A DNA stretch of 64,000 bases from Spirosoma foliorum (GTDB taxonomy: Bacteria > Bacteroidota > Bacteroidia > Cytophagales > Spirosomataceae). Shown here in pieces: positions 24,673 through 33,687 of this stretch. The position numbers and the translations under genes were made by a program. The notes under the pieces are model-generated. The model did not search any database. It saw only the letters and a program-made list of their open reading frames with translations, and had not been told where the DNA came from. How positions within the stretch are numbered: position 1 is the stretch's first letter; the number at the start of each line of letters is the position of its first letter. The DNA is taken from positions 7,629,001 through 7,693,000 of the forward strand of contig NZ_CP059732.1 of NCBI RefSeq assembly GCF_014117325.1, read 5' to 3'.

Positions 24673-26556
24673 ATGGCGACTGTATCAGCTAACTCGGCAA
24701 CCGTGGCACATGCAGCAGAGCATGACCATCACGAGCCGCAAAGTTTTTGGCGCACGTATATTTTCTCGGAAGACCATAAAACAATTGCCAAACAGTACCT
24801 GATATCAGGTATCTTCTGGTCAATTATTGGAATTAGCCTGTCGGTAATGTTCCGTCTTCAATTGGGCTTTCCTGGCATGAAGTTAGATTTCCTGCGTCCA
24901 ATTCTTGGCACCTGGATTAATGATACTGGTAAGCTTGATCCTGATTTTTACCTGGCATTGGTAACGATGCACGGTACAATCATGGTATTCTTCGTATTGA
25001 CTGCCGGTTTAAGTGGTACGTTTTCGAACTTTCTTATTCCACTTCAAGTAGGTGCTCGGGATATGGCTTCAGGCTTCCTGAACATGTTATCGTACTGGTT
25101 CTTCTTTTTAGCCAGTCTTATCATGTTTGGCTCGCTATTCATCGAGACAGGCCCAGCATCAGGCGGTTGGGTGATTTATCCGCCATTAAGTGCTTTGCCA
25201 CAAGCCCATAAAGGATCGGAGCTGGGTATGACTTTGTGGTTGGTAAGTATGGCCCTGTTTATCGTATCGCAGTTACTTGGTGGTATCAACTACATCACAA
25301 CTGTCATTAACCTGCGGACACGGGGTATGTCGTTCAGCAAACTGCCATTAACAATCTGGGCTTTCTTGCTGACGGCTATATTGGGTTTAATCTCTTTCCC
25401 TGTATTACTTTCGGCTGCTCTGTTGCTTATTTTTGACCGTAGTTTTGGTACGAGCTTCTATCTCTCTGAAATTTATATCAAAGGAGAAGCACTACCAAAT
25501 GTAGGTGGTAGCCCGATTTTATTCCAGCACTTATTCTGGTTCCTGGGTCACCCTGAAGTATATATCGTATTGCTTCCTGCACTTGGTATGACTTCTGAAA
25601 TCATTGCAACCAATTCACGGAAGCCAATTTTCGGATACCGTGCCATGATTGCATCTATGATGGGTATCGCTTTCCTTGCCTTTATTGTATGGGCTCACCA
25701 TATGTTCGTAACGGGGATGAACCCATTCCTGGGATCAATTTTCATGTTCCTAACGTTGATCATCGCTGTTCCATCGGCCGTTAAAGCATTCAACTACATT
25801 ACGACGCTGTGGCGGGGTAACATCCGGTTCACACCGGCCATGCTGTTCTCTATCGGTCTGGTATCGTTCTTTATCTCGGGTGGTCTGACAGGTATTATTC
25901 TGGGTAACTCAGCGCTTGATATCCAATTGCACGACACGTATTTCGTAGTAGCTCACTTCCACTTAGTAATGGGAGCTGCGTCGGCCTTTGGCTTATTGGC
26001 TGGTGTTTATCACTGGTTCCCAAAAATGTTCGGCAAAATGATGAACGAGAAGCTCGGTTATGTTCACTTCTGGTTGACGTTTATCGGTATCTATCTCGTA
26101 TTCTTCCCAATGCACTACATTGGTATCGCAGGTTTCCCTCGTCGGTACTATGCATTTACGAGCTACGATTTCACGAAGAACATCTTCGCTGATATGAATG
26201 CATTCATCAGCTTGGCTGCTATTTTCACCTTCGCAGCTCAGTGGATATTCATCTATAACTTTGTTTATAGCTTAATCAAAGGAAAGAAAGCTCCTCAAAA
26301 TCCATGGCGGTCAAATACCCTGGAATGGACGGCTCCAATCAATCCTGGACATGGTAACTGGCCTGGTGAAATTCCTGCCGTGTACCGTTGGCCATATGAT
26401 TATAGCAAGCCAGGTGCCAAGGATGACTTCATTCCTCAAAACGTGCCATATTCACAAACTCCTGAATCTAATCTGCCCCATGAAAATGAGCTGATTGGTT
26501 TGGAAAAAGAGATTGAGGCACAAAATCTGAATGACCAGTTCAATCAGCCTCATTAA
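24673..26556 (+). CDS. coxA: Cytochrome c oxidase subunit I
   Basis: The 627-residue subunit holds heme a and the heme a3-CuB centre, where O2 is reduced and protons pumped. Family signatures are present: MHGTIMVFFVLTAGL with the heme a His, LFWFLGHPEVYIVLLPALGM (CuB His and the cross-linked Tyr), WAHHMFVTG (two CuB His) and HDTYFVVAHFHLVMG (heme a3 and heme a His). The K-channel Tyr in HPEVY marks an A-type oxidase. A roughly 80-residue C-terminal cytoplasmic tail is present. Its end overlaps ctaA by 26 nt. Confidence 0.96.
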   Translation: MATVSANSATVAHAAEHDHHEPQSFWRTYIFSEDHKTIAKQYLISGIFWSIIGISLSVMFRLQLGFPGMKLDFLRPILGTWINDTGKLDPDFYLALVTMHGTIMVFFVLTAGLSGTFSNFLIPLQVGARDMASGFLNMLSYWFFFLASLIMFGSLFIETGPASGGWVIYPPLSALPQAHKGSELGMTLWLVSMALFIVSQLLGGINYITTVINLRTRGMSFSKLPLTIWAFLLTAILGLISFPVLLSAALLLIFDRSFGTSFYLSEIYIKGEALPNVGGSPILFQHLFWFLGHPEVYIVLLPALGMTSEIIATNSRKPIFGYRAMIASMMGIAFLAFIVWAHHMFVTGMNPFLGSIFMFLTLIIAVPSAVKAFNYITTLWRGNIRFTPAMLFSIGLVSFFISGGLTGIILGNSALDIQLHDTYFVVAHFHLVMGAASAFGLLAGVYHWFPKMFGKMMNEKLGYVHFWLTFIGIYLVFFPMHYIGIAGFPRRYYAFTSYDFTKNIFADMNAFISLAAIFTFAAQWIFIYNFVYSLIKGKKAPQNPWRSNTLEWTAPINPGHGNWPGEIPAVYRWPYDYSKPGAKDDFIPQNVPYSQTPESNLPHENELIGLEKEIEAQNLNDQFNQPH

Positions 26557-27544
26557 TAAAAAAGAACAGCGTTTTCGGAGCCTGGCTCTACTGACAGTAA
26601 TTGCTATCTATCTGGTTATATTGGCCGGTGGAATTGTCAGAGGAACAGGCTCCGGAATGGGCTGTCCTGATTGGCCAAAGTGTTTTGGGCGTTGGGTACC
26701 ACCTACTGAAATTTCGCAACTTCCGGCAAACTATCAGGAGATTTATGGTGCTAAACTGAAAGGAGAAATTGAGTTTAACGCTACAAAGACCTGGATAGAA
26801 TACGCCAATCGATTAGTAGGTGTTTTATCCGGTTTTTTTGTTTTTGCCACGTTACTATCGTCTATAACCTATCTTCGGAAAGATAAAGCAATCTTCTGGG
26901 GAAGTCTGGTCGCATTTCTTTTAATTGGTGTTAATGGATGGTTAGGTTCCCGTGTAGTTGCTACGGAATTAGCTCATTACATGGTTACCATACACATGCT
27001 TTTAGCGTTAGTAGTGGTCTTTGCATTACTTTTTATCCTGGTTCGTTCTAACGTTGGTCGATTGCAAATTGATTCTCCTAAGTCTTCCTCGTTAAGCTGG
27101 TTATTGTTTACAGCCTTAATCGTGACACTGGGGCAGATTATATTGGGAACGCAGGTAAGAGATGCCTTAGATGAAGTGGTTAAGCGATTAGGATATTCAC
27201 AACAAGATAACTGGATTGGTAGCTTAGATTGGCGTTTTTATGTTCATCGCTCGTTTTCATTAGCTCTGTTAATCTTTCACGTAATTGTTGTTTACCAACT
27301 ACGTAAAACAGTCAAAGGTGGTTTAGTATCTACGTTAACTACAGCGCTAATTGCTGTTATTACGATAGAAATTGTATCTGGTATTATAATGGCTTATTGG
27401 GGAGTGCCAGCATTCGCGCAACCTGTCCATTTGGAGCTTGCCACAATACTAATTGGGTTACAATTTTCGATGTGGTTGCTGGTAACGCCAGCATTGATAG
27501 TGTCTGGTCATAAATCTGAGAGGTCGCGATTAGTAGAGGCATAA
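26531..27544 (+). CDS. ctaA: Heme A synthase
   Basis: The 337-residue, eight-helix membrane protein oxidises heme O to heme A for the oxidase. Landmarks are GGIVRGTGSGMGCPDWPKC (conserved Cys pair region of the Bacteroidota type), WIEYANRLVG, HYMVTIHMLLAL, FYVHRSFSLALLIFH and AQPVHLELATI, which supply heme-binding His residues. The EYxHR motif of many CtaA proteins reads EYANR here, which I regard as a lineage feature. The start overlaps the last 26 nt of coxA, and the next gene follows after one base, indicating tight coupling with heme-copper oxidase assembly. Confidence 0.92.
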   Translation: MTSSISLINKKEQRFRSLALLTVIAIYLVILAGGIVRGTGSGMGCPDWPKCFGRWVPPTEISQLPANYQEIYGAKLKGEIEFNATKTWIEYANRLVGVLSGFFVFATLLSSITYLRKDKAIFWGSLVAFLLIGVNGWLGSRVVATELAHYMVTIHMLLALVVVFALLFILVRSNVGRLQIDSPKSSSLSWLLFTALIVTLGQIILGTQVRDALDEVVKRLGYSQQDNWIGSLDWRFYVHRSFSLALLIFHVIVVYQLRKTVKGGLVSTLTTALIAVITIEIVSGIIMAYWGVPAFAQPVHLELATILIGLQFSMWLLVTPALIVSGHKSERSRLVEA

Positions 27545-27545
27545 T

Positions 27546-28424
27546 ATGGAAAAGACATTGGCAATAGCAGTTATTAACGTAAAAGCTAAAGCTTACATTG
27601 AGTTATTGAAACTAAAGCTTACGCTGGCAGTCGTATTCTCCGGTGTGTTTGGTTATTGTTTGGCAGTAGATCAGATTAACTGGTGGATGATAGCTATATT
27701 AATTGTGGCTTCTATTTGCATGACAGGAGCGGCTAATATCATCAATCAAATAATAGAAAAAGATTCAGATAAGGTAATGAAACGAACCGCAGTTCGGCCA
27801 TTACCAACGGGGCGACTTACCGTTCGCGAAGCGGCAACCTTTGCCTTTATTCTCTTTGGGGCAGCGTGTTACTTATACGTTCAGTTCTTTAATATTAGAG
27901 CCGCTGCTTTAGCTGTACTCTCTTTATTGCTGTATGGATTTGTTTATACACCGCTCAAACGAAAAGGGCAAGTCGCGGTGTTTGTAGGTGCTTTGCCTGG
28001 CGCTTTTCCGCCAATGATAGGCTGGGTAGCCGCAACAAACCATTTTGGTTGGATACCAGGTATTTTGTTTGCGGTACAGTTTTTCTGGCAGTTCCCTCAT
28101 TTCTGGTCTATTGGCTGGCTGGCTTTTGATGAATATAAAAAAGCAGGTATTCAAATGATGCCCGGAAATGGGAAAACGACCGATACGGCTTTTAGAATCA
28201 TGATTTATACGCTATTCCTGTTGCCTATAGGATGGCTTCCTTTCCTTCTGGGGGTGACAGGAATATATTCAGCTTTAGTTGCGACAATAGGCGGAATCTT
28301 GTTCTTAGCGCAAACGTTTCACTTGATGAGAACGTGTACTGATAAGGCAGCTCTACAAATGATGTTTGGATCATTGTTGTATTTGCCTGTGGTACAGATT
28401 GTTTACCTATTAGATAAAGTATAA
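27546..28424 (+). CDS. ctaB: Protoheme IX farnesyltransferase (heme O synthase)
   Basis: The 292-residue UbiA-superfamily membrane prenyltransferase converts protoheme to heme O using farnesyl diphosphate, the step before CtaA. The first Asp-rich prenyl-diphosphate motif lies in NIINQIIEKDSDKVMKRT (about 73-90), followed by VRPLPTGRL, and the second in the loop FDEYKKAGIQMMP. About nine helices are visible. It starts one base after the ctaA stop, so heme O and heme A synthesis are made in one transcript with the oxidase. Confidence 0.94.
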   Translation: MEKTLAIAVINVKAKAYIELLKLKLTLAVVFSGVFGYCLAVDQINWWMIAILIVASICMTGAANIINQIIEKDSDKVMKRTAVRPLPTGRLTVREAATFAFILFGAACYLYVQFFNIRAAALAVLSLLLYGFVYTPLKRKGQVAVFVGALPGAFPPMIGWVAATNHFGWIPGILFAVQFFWQFPHFWSIGWLAFDEYKKAGIQMMPGNGKTTDTAFRIMIYTLFLLPIGWLPFLLGVTGIYSALVATIGGILFLAQTFHLMRTCTDKAALQMMFGSLLYLPVVQIVYLLDKV

Positions 28425-28433
28425 CAACAAATC

Positions 28434-29024
28434 ATGAGTGAATTAGTAAACGACATTACATTAGTTGAAGAGCCGCAGGAAACGCTCTCGATGAATCCCC
28501 GCAAGTTTATACTGTGGTTGTTCATTGTTAGTATTATTATGCTTTTTGCCGCTATGACCAGTGCTTATCTGGTTCGAAGGGCGGAAGGCAATTGGCTGGA
28601 GTATGATATACCTGCAATATTTAAGTACAGTTCAATTGTACTGATTGCGAGTAGTCTGACAATGCACTGGGCTTATCTGTCTGCAAAAAAAGACAATTTT
28701 GGCAGTCTGAAAATTGCGATAACTATTACTTTTGTGCTTGGTGTGATTTTCCTGTACATGCAGTTTCAGGGTTGGGTTGCCTTGGTTAACGAAAACGTTT
28801 TCTTCGTTGGTAACCCGGCTGGGTCGTTCATGTATATTTTTACGGGCTTGCATGGGTTCCATCTAATCTCTGGCCTTGTCGTATTAGTCGTAGCATTGAT
28901 AGCGTCTTTTCGGCTTCGCATTCATGCCAAAAGCATGAACCAGATTGAGATTGCGGCCGTTTACTGGCATTTTTTAGATATTTTGTGGTTGTATTTGTTT
29001 TTCTTTTTAGTCTATTTCCATTGA
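28434..29024 (+). CDS. Cytochrome c oxidase subunit III (first copy, short form)
   Basis: The 196-residue protein has five hydrophobic helices of the subunit III family, with FIFTGLHGFHLISGL-like (MYIFTGLHGFHLISGLVVL) and the C-terminal AAVYWHFLDILWLYLFFFLV signature. It lacks the two N-terminal helices of the long form. It starts 9 nt after ctaB and is followed 15 nt later by a second, longer subunit III gene. Whether both are in one oxidase or in alternative assemblies cannot be read from sequence. Confidence 0.9.
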   Translation: MSELVNDITLVEEPQETLSMNPRKFILWLFIVSIIMLFAAMTSAYLVRRAEGNWLEYDIPAIFKYSSIVLIASSLTMHWAYLSAKKDNFGSLKIAITITFVLGVIFLYMQFQGWVALVNENVFFVGNPAGSFMYIFTGLHGFHLISGLVVLVVALIASFRLRIHAKSMNQIEIAAVYWHFLDILWLYLFFFLVYFH

Positions 29025-29039
29025 TAATCTCTTAGACGC

Positions 29040-29837
29040 ATGGCGGCTACTGTAACACACGATACCCTGACGCACGAATCGGATCAAATATTCGACAAGA
29101 AAACCTGGATGGGTGGGGTTGAACCAATGAAAGTGAGCTACGGCAAGCTGATGATGTGGTTCTTCCTGATCTCCGATACATTCACGTTTTCGGCTTTGCT
29201 GGTCACGTATGGCTTAATTCGCTATAGCTACCCCTCCTGGGACCCGGCTATTTACGGCGAAGTATTTAAGTTTTCGAACTTATACTGGCCAACACCCGAA
29301 ATGGTTTATGCGTCAGTACCCTTCTTGCATGGCGTACACGCTCCGCTGATTTTCGTTGGTATCATGACCTTCATCCTTATCTTCAGTAGCGTTACGATGG
29401 TACTTGCTGTTGAAGCTGGACACCGAATGGATCGTGCCGATGTAGAAAAGTACATGCTTTGGACGATTCTTGGCGGATTCACTTTCCTGGGAAGCCAGGC
29501 TTGGGAGTGGTCTCACTTTATTCATGGAACAGAAACGGGTACAACCATTAGCGAACTTATAAATGGCCAAACAATTCAACGGACCATTTTCGGTGCTAAC
29601 CTTGTCGAAAACCAGTACGGCCCTCCTGCTTTCGCTGACCTGTTTTTCTTTATCACGGGCTTCCACGGAACACACGTATTGAGTGGTGTGGTATTGAACA
29701 TTCTGATTTTCTATCGGACGGCAACAGGATTATATGATCGTCGTGGCCACTATGAAATGGTTGAGAAAGTTGGTCTCTACTGGCACTTTGTCGATCTGGT
29801 TTGGGTATTTGTATTTACGTTCTTTTATCTGGTATAA
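29040..29837 (+). CDS. coxC: Cytochrome c oxidase subunit III (second copy, long form)
   Basis: The 265-residue membrane protein is the longer of two tandem subunit III proteins. The core motifs are MWFFLISDTFTFSALLVTY, GSQAWEWSHFIHG, FFITGFHGTHVLSGVVLN and YWHFVDLVWVFVFTFFYL. The region WDPAIYGEVFKFSNLYWPTP between helices 1 and 2 is an insertion absent from the short copy. Subunit III stabilises proton pumping by subunit I. It lies 15 nt after the short copy and 12 nt before the subunit IV gene. Confidence 0.92.
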   Translation: MAATVTHDTLTHESDQIFDKKTWMGGVEPMKVSYGKLMMWFFLISDTFTFSALLVTYGLIRYSYPSWDPAIYGEVFKFSNLYWPTPEMVYASVPFLHGVHAPLIFVGIMTFILIFSSVTMVLAVEAGHRMDRADVEKYMLWTILGGFTFLGSQAWEWSHFIHGTETGTTISELINGQTIQRTIFGANLVENQYGPPAFADLFFFITGFHGTHVLSGVVLNILIFYRTATGLYDRRGHYEMVEKVGLYWHFVDLVWVFVFTFFYLV

Positions 29838-29849
29838 TAACTGTCTATC

Positions 29850-30185
29850 ATGTCTGATCATTCACACGGAACCCACGAGGTTGGCGAAATACCACCCGCT
29901 AATACCGGCCTTATCTGGCGCACGTTCATAATCCTGTCTGTCATTACAGCGTTTGAGTTTACGCTGGCTTACTTAATGAAAGCGGGTACATTAAGAACAA
30001 CAATTTTCGTATTGATGACATTGGTTAAAGCTTTTTATATCGTTGGTGAGTTTATGCACCTTAAGCACGAGGTAAAAAGCCTGATCTGGGCAATTGTCAT
30101 TCCAGTAGTTTTTGTCATTTGGTTACTGGTTGCTTTATTAACTGAAGGTGGAGCAATAGGCAACGCAGTTTTTGGGGTTCATTAA
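29850..30185 (+). CDS. Cytochrome c oxidase subunit IV (prokaryotic type)
   Basis: The 111-residue protein has a His-rich N-terminus (SDHSHGTHE) and three membrane helices: FIILSVITAFEFTLAYLM, FVLMTLVKAFYIVGEFMHL and IWAIVIPVVFVIWLLVALL. The sequence KAFYIVGEFMHLKHE is the signature of the bacterial COX4/CtaF family, a small subunit that helps assemble subunits I and III. It is 12 nt after coxC and 3 nt before the SCO gene. Confidence 0.9.
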   Translation: MSDHSHGTHEVGEIPPANTGLIWRTFIILSVITAFEFTLAYLMKAGTLRTTIFVLMTLVKAFYIVGEFMHLKHEVKSLIWAIVIPVVFVIWLLVALLTEGGAIGNAVFGVH

Positions 30186-30188
30186 CGT

Positions 30189-30899
30189 ATGACAACCATT
30201 CAAAAAGCCGGGATCCTGCTCGCTACGCTGCTGGTCCCGGCTTTGCTGTATCTTTTCCTCCGGTTTGGTACGCAGAATCATTATGTGCTGGGCCGTTATT
30301 TACCCAAAATTGACTCGACCCGAGGAGAGCCCTTAATGGGGAAAGTCAAGTTGCCCGATGGCAGCGAAATAGTCGATACGATTTACAACCACATCCCCCC
30401 ATTCAAACTAATCGATCAGGATGGGAAAGTAATTGACCAATCTATCGTAAAGAATAAGATTTATGTAGCTAGCTTTTTCTTTACGCGTTGTGGGACAATT
30501 TGTCCCCGAATCTCCTCTCAGCTTACACGGGTGCAGGATATTTTTGTCAATAATCCTGATATCATTTTTCTATCGCACACGGTTGATCCCGAACATGACC
30601 GCCCTGAGCAATTAAAGGCATACGCACAGAAGTACAATGCAATCCCTGGAAGGTGGTATTTTCTGACAGGTAGTAAAACAGACATTTACAATCTGGCGAT
30701 GCACGGCTATTATCTTCCAACGGTCGATGCAGGTCTTAAAGCAGGCAAACCCGACGAAACTTTTATTCATAGCGAAAAGTTGGTGTTAGTAGATAAAGAA
30801 GGGATTGTTAGAGGGTTTTACGACGGGACTGACAAGGAAGATGTAGACCGGTTGGTGCTGGAAATCCGTGTGTTGTTGGATATTTATAGTAAAGAATAA
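30189..30899 (+). CDS. SCO1/SenC-family copper chaperone
   Basis: The 236-residue protein has one N-terminal membrane anchor (about 7-26) and a thioredoxin-like SCO domain. Copper or thiol ligands are visible as FFFTRCGTICPR (Cys pair about residues 99 and 103) and the distant His in DETFIHSEKLVLVDKEG. The segment SHTVDPEHDRPEQLKAYAQ is also typical. SCO proteins load or reduce the CuA site of subunit II. It lies between the subunit IV and DUF420 genes in the oxidase operon. Confidence 0.92.
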   Translation: MTTIQKAGILLATLLVPALLYLFLRFGTQNHYVLGRYLPKIDSTRGEPLMGKVKLPDGSEIVDTIYNHIPPFKLIDQDGKVIDQSIVKNKIYVASFFFTRCGTICPRISSQLTRVQDIFVNNPDIIFLSHTVDPEHDRPEQLKAYAQKYNAIPGRWYFLTGSKTDIYNLAMHGYYLPTVDAGLKAGKPDETFIHSEKLVLVDKEGIVRGFYDGTDKEDVDRLVLEIRVLLDIYSKE

Positions 30900-30911
30900 A
30901 TTTGTGAAAAA

Positions 30912-31454
30912 ATGCAAACAGTACAACCAGTTCAGGAGCAAAAAGCAAATCGGGTAATCAACGCGTTAGCGCTGGCCATACCGCTTGCCGTAGCTGTTTT
31001 GCTTGGTATTCGACAAAAGGTTGATTTAGGAGACTGGACAACTTATTTGCCGCACATTAATGGCATTATCAATTCCCTGACAACGGTCTTACTGTTAATG
31101 GGATTCTATTTTATCAAGCAAAAGAACATAGAGGCCCACAAACGTACAATGTTGGCCGCCTTTACGCTTGGGTCGCTGTTTTTGATAAGTTATGTGCTCT
31201 ATCATCTGACAAATGAATCAACTCCATTTGGTGGACAGGGCTGGATTCGTCCGGTTTATTATTTTCTGCTGATATCACACATCGTACTGTCAGTTGTGGT
31301 TGTTTGGTTTGTCTTACGAGCTGTTTACTATGCGTTGAGCGGACAAATAGCTCGGCATAAGCAAACAGTAAAATATGCTTTTCCAATTTGGCTATATGTT
31401 AGCATCACAGGAGTCATAGTTTATTTAATGATCAAGCCATATTACTTGCATTAA
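30912..31454 (+). CDS. DUF420 membrane protein, probable oxidase assembly factor
   Basis: The 180-residue protein has four to five helices and the DUF420 patterns LPHINGIINSLTTVLLLMGF, NIEAHKRTMLAAFTLG and RHKQTVKYAFPIWLYVSITG. Related proteins (CtaM in Gram-positives) are needed to mature heme A-containing oxidases, and conserved His residues in HINGIIN, EAHKRT and ARHK may bind heme or copper; this is inference from the family. It follows the SCO gene by 12 nt and precedes a small CxxC membrane protein gene. Confidence 0.88.
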   Translation: MQTVQPVQEQKANRVINALALAIPLAVAVLLGIRQKVDLGDWTTYLPHINGIINSLTTVLLLMGFYFIKQKNIEAHKRTMLAAFTLGSLFLISYVLYHLTNESTPFGGQGWIRPVYYFLLISHIVLSVVVVWFVLRAVYYALSGQIARHKQTVKYAFPIWLYVSITGVIVYLMIKPYYLH

Positions 31455-31467
31455 TCTGGAGAAAGAT

Positions 31468-31749
31468 ATGAGAAGTTGGAAACTAGTTTTGTTGATCATA
31501 GCCTTAGTGGTGGTTGCCCCTGATTTAATGGCCCAGTGCGCCATGTGTCGGGGTACGGTTGAAAGCACAGTTAGCAATGGCCGAAGTGTGGTGGCCTCTG
31601 ATCTGAATTTGGGTATTTTATATTTGTTGTTGGCCCCTTACCTTATTGTTGCCTCCATTGGCTATCTATGGTATAGGAACAGTAAGCTAGAGCATGGAAG
31701 ACGTATCGAAATTGCAGGCCGCGTTAAACGGGCTATGTCCCAGATGTAG
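31468..31749 (+). CDS. Small membrane protein with exported CxxC motif
   Basis: The 93-residue protein has an N-terminal signal or helix (KLVLLIIALVVVAPDLMAQ), a CAMCRGTVEST motif just after the cleavage region, and a second helix (LGILYLLLAPYLIVASIGYLW) with a short basic tail. The CxxC faces the periplasm and could take part in copper or thiol handling during oxidase assembly, which is suggested only by operon position. Its final 56 nt overlap the DUF983 gene in another frame. Confidence 0.75.
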   Translation: MRSWKLVLLIIALVVVAPDLMAQCAMCRGTVESTVSNGRSVVASDLNLGILYLLLAPYLIVASIGYLWYRNSKLEHGRRIEIAGRVKRAMSQM

Positions 31750-32071
31750 GCAGGGTAAGATTTTCAAAAAGCCATTCTACGCGCTGAAGGGTTTCGATGA
31801 AATGTATGAACATTGCCCGCATTGTGGATTACGATACGAAGTCGAACCAGGTTATTTTATAGGGTCAATGTATGTTAGTTACGCCATTTCAGGTGGAGTA
31901 GCTTTAGTTCTGGGCTTCTTATTATTCTACCTGGGGCATGATCCGGCAGGATGGATATATGCGGGTGTTATCATACCAGTTATGATTGTCATCGCGCCCG
32001 TTAATTTTCGAATATCGCGTGTTATCTGGCTGCATTATGTAGCCGGTATCCAGTATGTAAAAGGGCTTTAA
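31694..32071 (+). CDS. DUF983 membrane protein with zinc-ribbon-like motif
   Basis: The 125-residue protein contains LCPRCRQGKIF and HCPHCGLRYEVEPGYFIGSM, a four-Cys zinc-ribbon-like pair near the N-terminus, then two membrane helices. This is the DUF983 layout, often found beside cytochrome oxidase genes in both Bacteroidota and alphaproteobacteria; the molecular role is unknown. ATG 31694 overlaps the previous gene by 56 nt. The stop codon lies inside the stem-loop terminator of the operon. Confidence 0.85.
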   Translation: MEDVSKLQAALNGLCPRCRQGKIFKKPFYALKGFDEMYEHCPHCGLRYEVEPGYFIGSMYVSYAISGGVALVLGFLLFYLGHDPAGWIYAGVIIPVMIVIAPVNFRISRVIWLHYVAGIQYVKGL

Positions 32072-32081
32072 GAGCCCTTTT
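32059..32081 (+). terminator. Rho-independent terminator of the respiratory operon
   Basis: AAAAGGGCT (32059-32067) pairs with AGCCCTTTT (32073-32081) across a 5-nt loop and is followed by more T. The TAA stop of the DUF983 gene lies at the edge of the stem. Confidence 0.8.
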
Positions 32082-32159
32082 TTTGTGTTCAAAAAAAAAT
32101 TGGTGGCCATGCAACCTGCACCCTGTTATCTTGCATCTTGCTAGTGAACCTAAACGAAT

Positions 32160-32780
32160 ATGCTCCGACTAATACCGTTTTTTACGACTGAAGCGCAGTT
32201 GATTGCTGCCTTGAAGCGGGGCGAAAGCCGCGCTCATAAGGTCGTATATGAGCGGTTTGCAGGTAAAATGCTTGCCGTTTGCACACGCTATTGTGCCAAT
32301 CGCGATGATGCTGAGGAGGTGATGATCGATGGGTTTATGCGCGTATTTGAAAAGATTGAGCAGTTTCGGGAGGATGGGAGTTTTGAGGGGTGGATACGGC
32401 GTGTGATGGTGACGGAGTCACTTATGTTTTTGCGAAAGAACAAACAATGGCGTCAAGAGATACCAATTGAAGAGGTAACGGTTGAGCCAGACTATGCCTG
32501 GGCAGATACGGCAGTTAATGAAAACGATTTACTGCGCATGGTGAATCAATTACCTGACGGTTATCGTACCGTATTTAACCTCTATGCAATTGAAGGGTAC
32601 TCGCATGCAGAAATTGCCGAAATGTTGGGTATTTCTGAAGGTACGTCGAAATCCCAATTGAGTCGGGCGAGAATGCTGTTACAGGCAAATTTGAAGAAAT
32701 TAGAACAGGAGCCAAAAGTAAAACAACAGGTTGGCCAACATGGATATTATGAAAAAACAGCCAGAAAAGCAGCCCATTGA
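32160..32780 (+). CDS. ECF-type RNA polymerase sigma factor
   Basis: The 206-residue protein has sigma-70 region 2 (about 25-95; YERFAGKMLAVCTRYCANRD, then DAEEVMIDGFMRVFEKIEQF) and region 4 (about 135-185; LPDGYRTVFNLYAIEGYSHA, then EIAEMLGISEGTSKSQLSRA), without region 3, as in ECF factors. The helix-turn-helix of region 4 would contact the -35-like element. The next gene overlaps its end by 41 nt and encodes a single-pass membrane protein, the usual position of an anti-sigma factor. Confidence 0.92.
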   Translation: MLRLIPFFTTEAQLIAALKRGESRAHKVVYERFAGKMLAVCTRYCANRDDAEEVMIDGFMRVFEKIEQFREDGSFEGWIRRVMVTESLMFLRKNKQWRQEIPIEEVTVEPDYAWADTAVNENDLLRMVNQLPDGYRTVFNLYAIEGYSHAEIAEMLGISEGTSKSQLSRARMLLQANLKKLEQEPKVKQQVGQHGYYEKTARKAAH

Positions 32781-33687
32781 TGATCTGTTTGCCCGGAAGC
32801 TGGGTAACATGTCTCTGCCACCTAGCGACGATGGTTTTGCACGTTTACAGGCGCGTATGGGGCAGGGTAAACAGGAGGCAAAAGTAGTCTTCTGGCGCAA
32901 TCCTGCTATGCAGCGCTATATGGCAGCTGCGGCTTGTTTATTGCTTGTCTGCTTATTCGGGTGGTTATACTGGCCATCGAGTGGCACATCGCCGTTGAAT
33001 GGCGTACAAGTGGCAACAACCCAGTCTGAAAAATCAACTTCGATAGCGAAAAAACCCGCCCAAAAACAGATTGATCAGGAACCGTCTGTTGACAATAAAT
33101 CGACCGATCAGGACAATGATCGCTTAAATCTGGAGCAGCGTGGATCTACTGAACAAGTCGCACAGGTAAATAAATCGTCGGAAGTCGATAAGCAGAGCCA
33201 TGAGTTGACTAATGTGCCAGCTAGTACGCATAAAGCAAGCCATAAGCCCGTAACGATTGCAACCGATCGACCTGTATTGGCACAGACAAGTCCTGCCAAT
33301 AATAAAGCAAATCCAGAAGTCATTAAACAGGAAGTTGCTCAGCCCACTGTTCAACCAGTGATAGAGCAAATCGCTGAAAGTAAACCAATTATAAAGCCTG
33401 CGCCAGCTGCGGAACGGGTGCTGGTTGTCACCATTGCGGAGCCAGAAGCATTAGTAGCGGCTCGTGAAGCGGCTAGAACGGCGGTGGAAGAGAAATCGGT
33501 TGCCGCTGCTGATAAGCCTGAAAAAGAAACAAAATCAGGTGGGCTGTGGCAGCAGGTAAAGCGCATCAAACAAGGGGAAGTATTCGCTCGTGGGGATAAT
33601 ACAAATGATGATGAGCGGGGCTTACTTGGCCGGGCTTATACTGGCCTAAAACATAGTCTTGATAAGGATAAATCAGCTAAACAATGA
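32740..33687 (+). CDS. Putative anti-sigma factor, single-pass membrane protein
   Basis: The 315-residue protein has a cytoplasmic N-terminus of about 58 residues (IDDLFARKLGNMSLPPSDDG), one membrane helix (about 59-78, MAAAACLLLVCLFGWLYW) and a long Gln/Lys/Ala/Thr-rich periplasmic part. It ends in a basic stretch rich in LKHSLDKDKSAKQ. No zinc-binding HxxxCxxC motif is visible, so assignment as anti-sigma factor rests on topology and on the 41-nt overlap with the sigma gene. ATG 32740 is preferred to an upstream TTG. It overlaps the following gene by 4 nt. Confidence 0.65.
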   Translation: MDIMKKQPEKQPIDDLFARKLGNMSLPPSDDGFARLQARMGQGKQEAKVVFWRNPAMQRYMAAAACLLLVCLFGWLYWPSSGTSPLNGVQVATTQSEKSTSIAKKPAQKQIDQEPSVDNKSTDQDNDRLNLEQRGSTEQVAQVNKSSEVDKQSHELTNVPASTHKASHKPVTIATDRPVLAQTSPANNKANPEVIKQEVAQPTVQPVIEQIAESKPIIKPAPAAERVLVVTIAEPEALVAAREAARTAVEEKSVAAADKPEKETKSGGLWQQVKRIKQGEVFARGDNTNDDERGLLGRAYTGLKHSLDKDKSAKQ

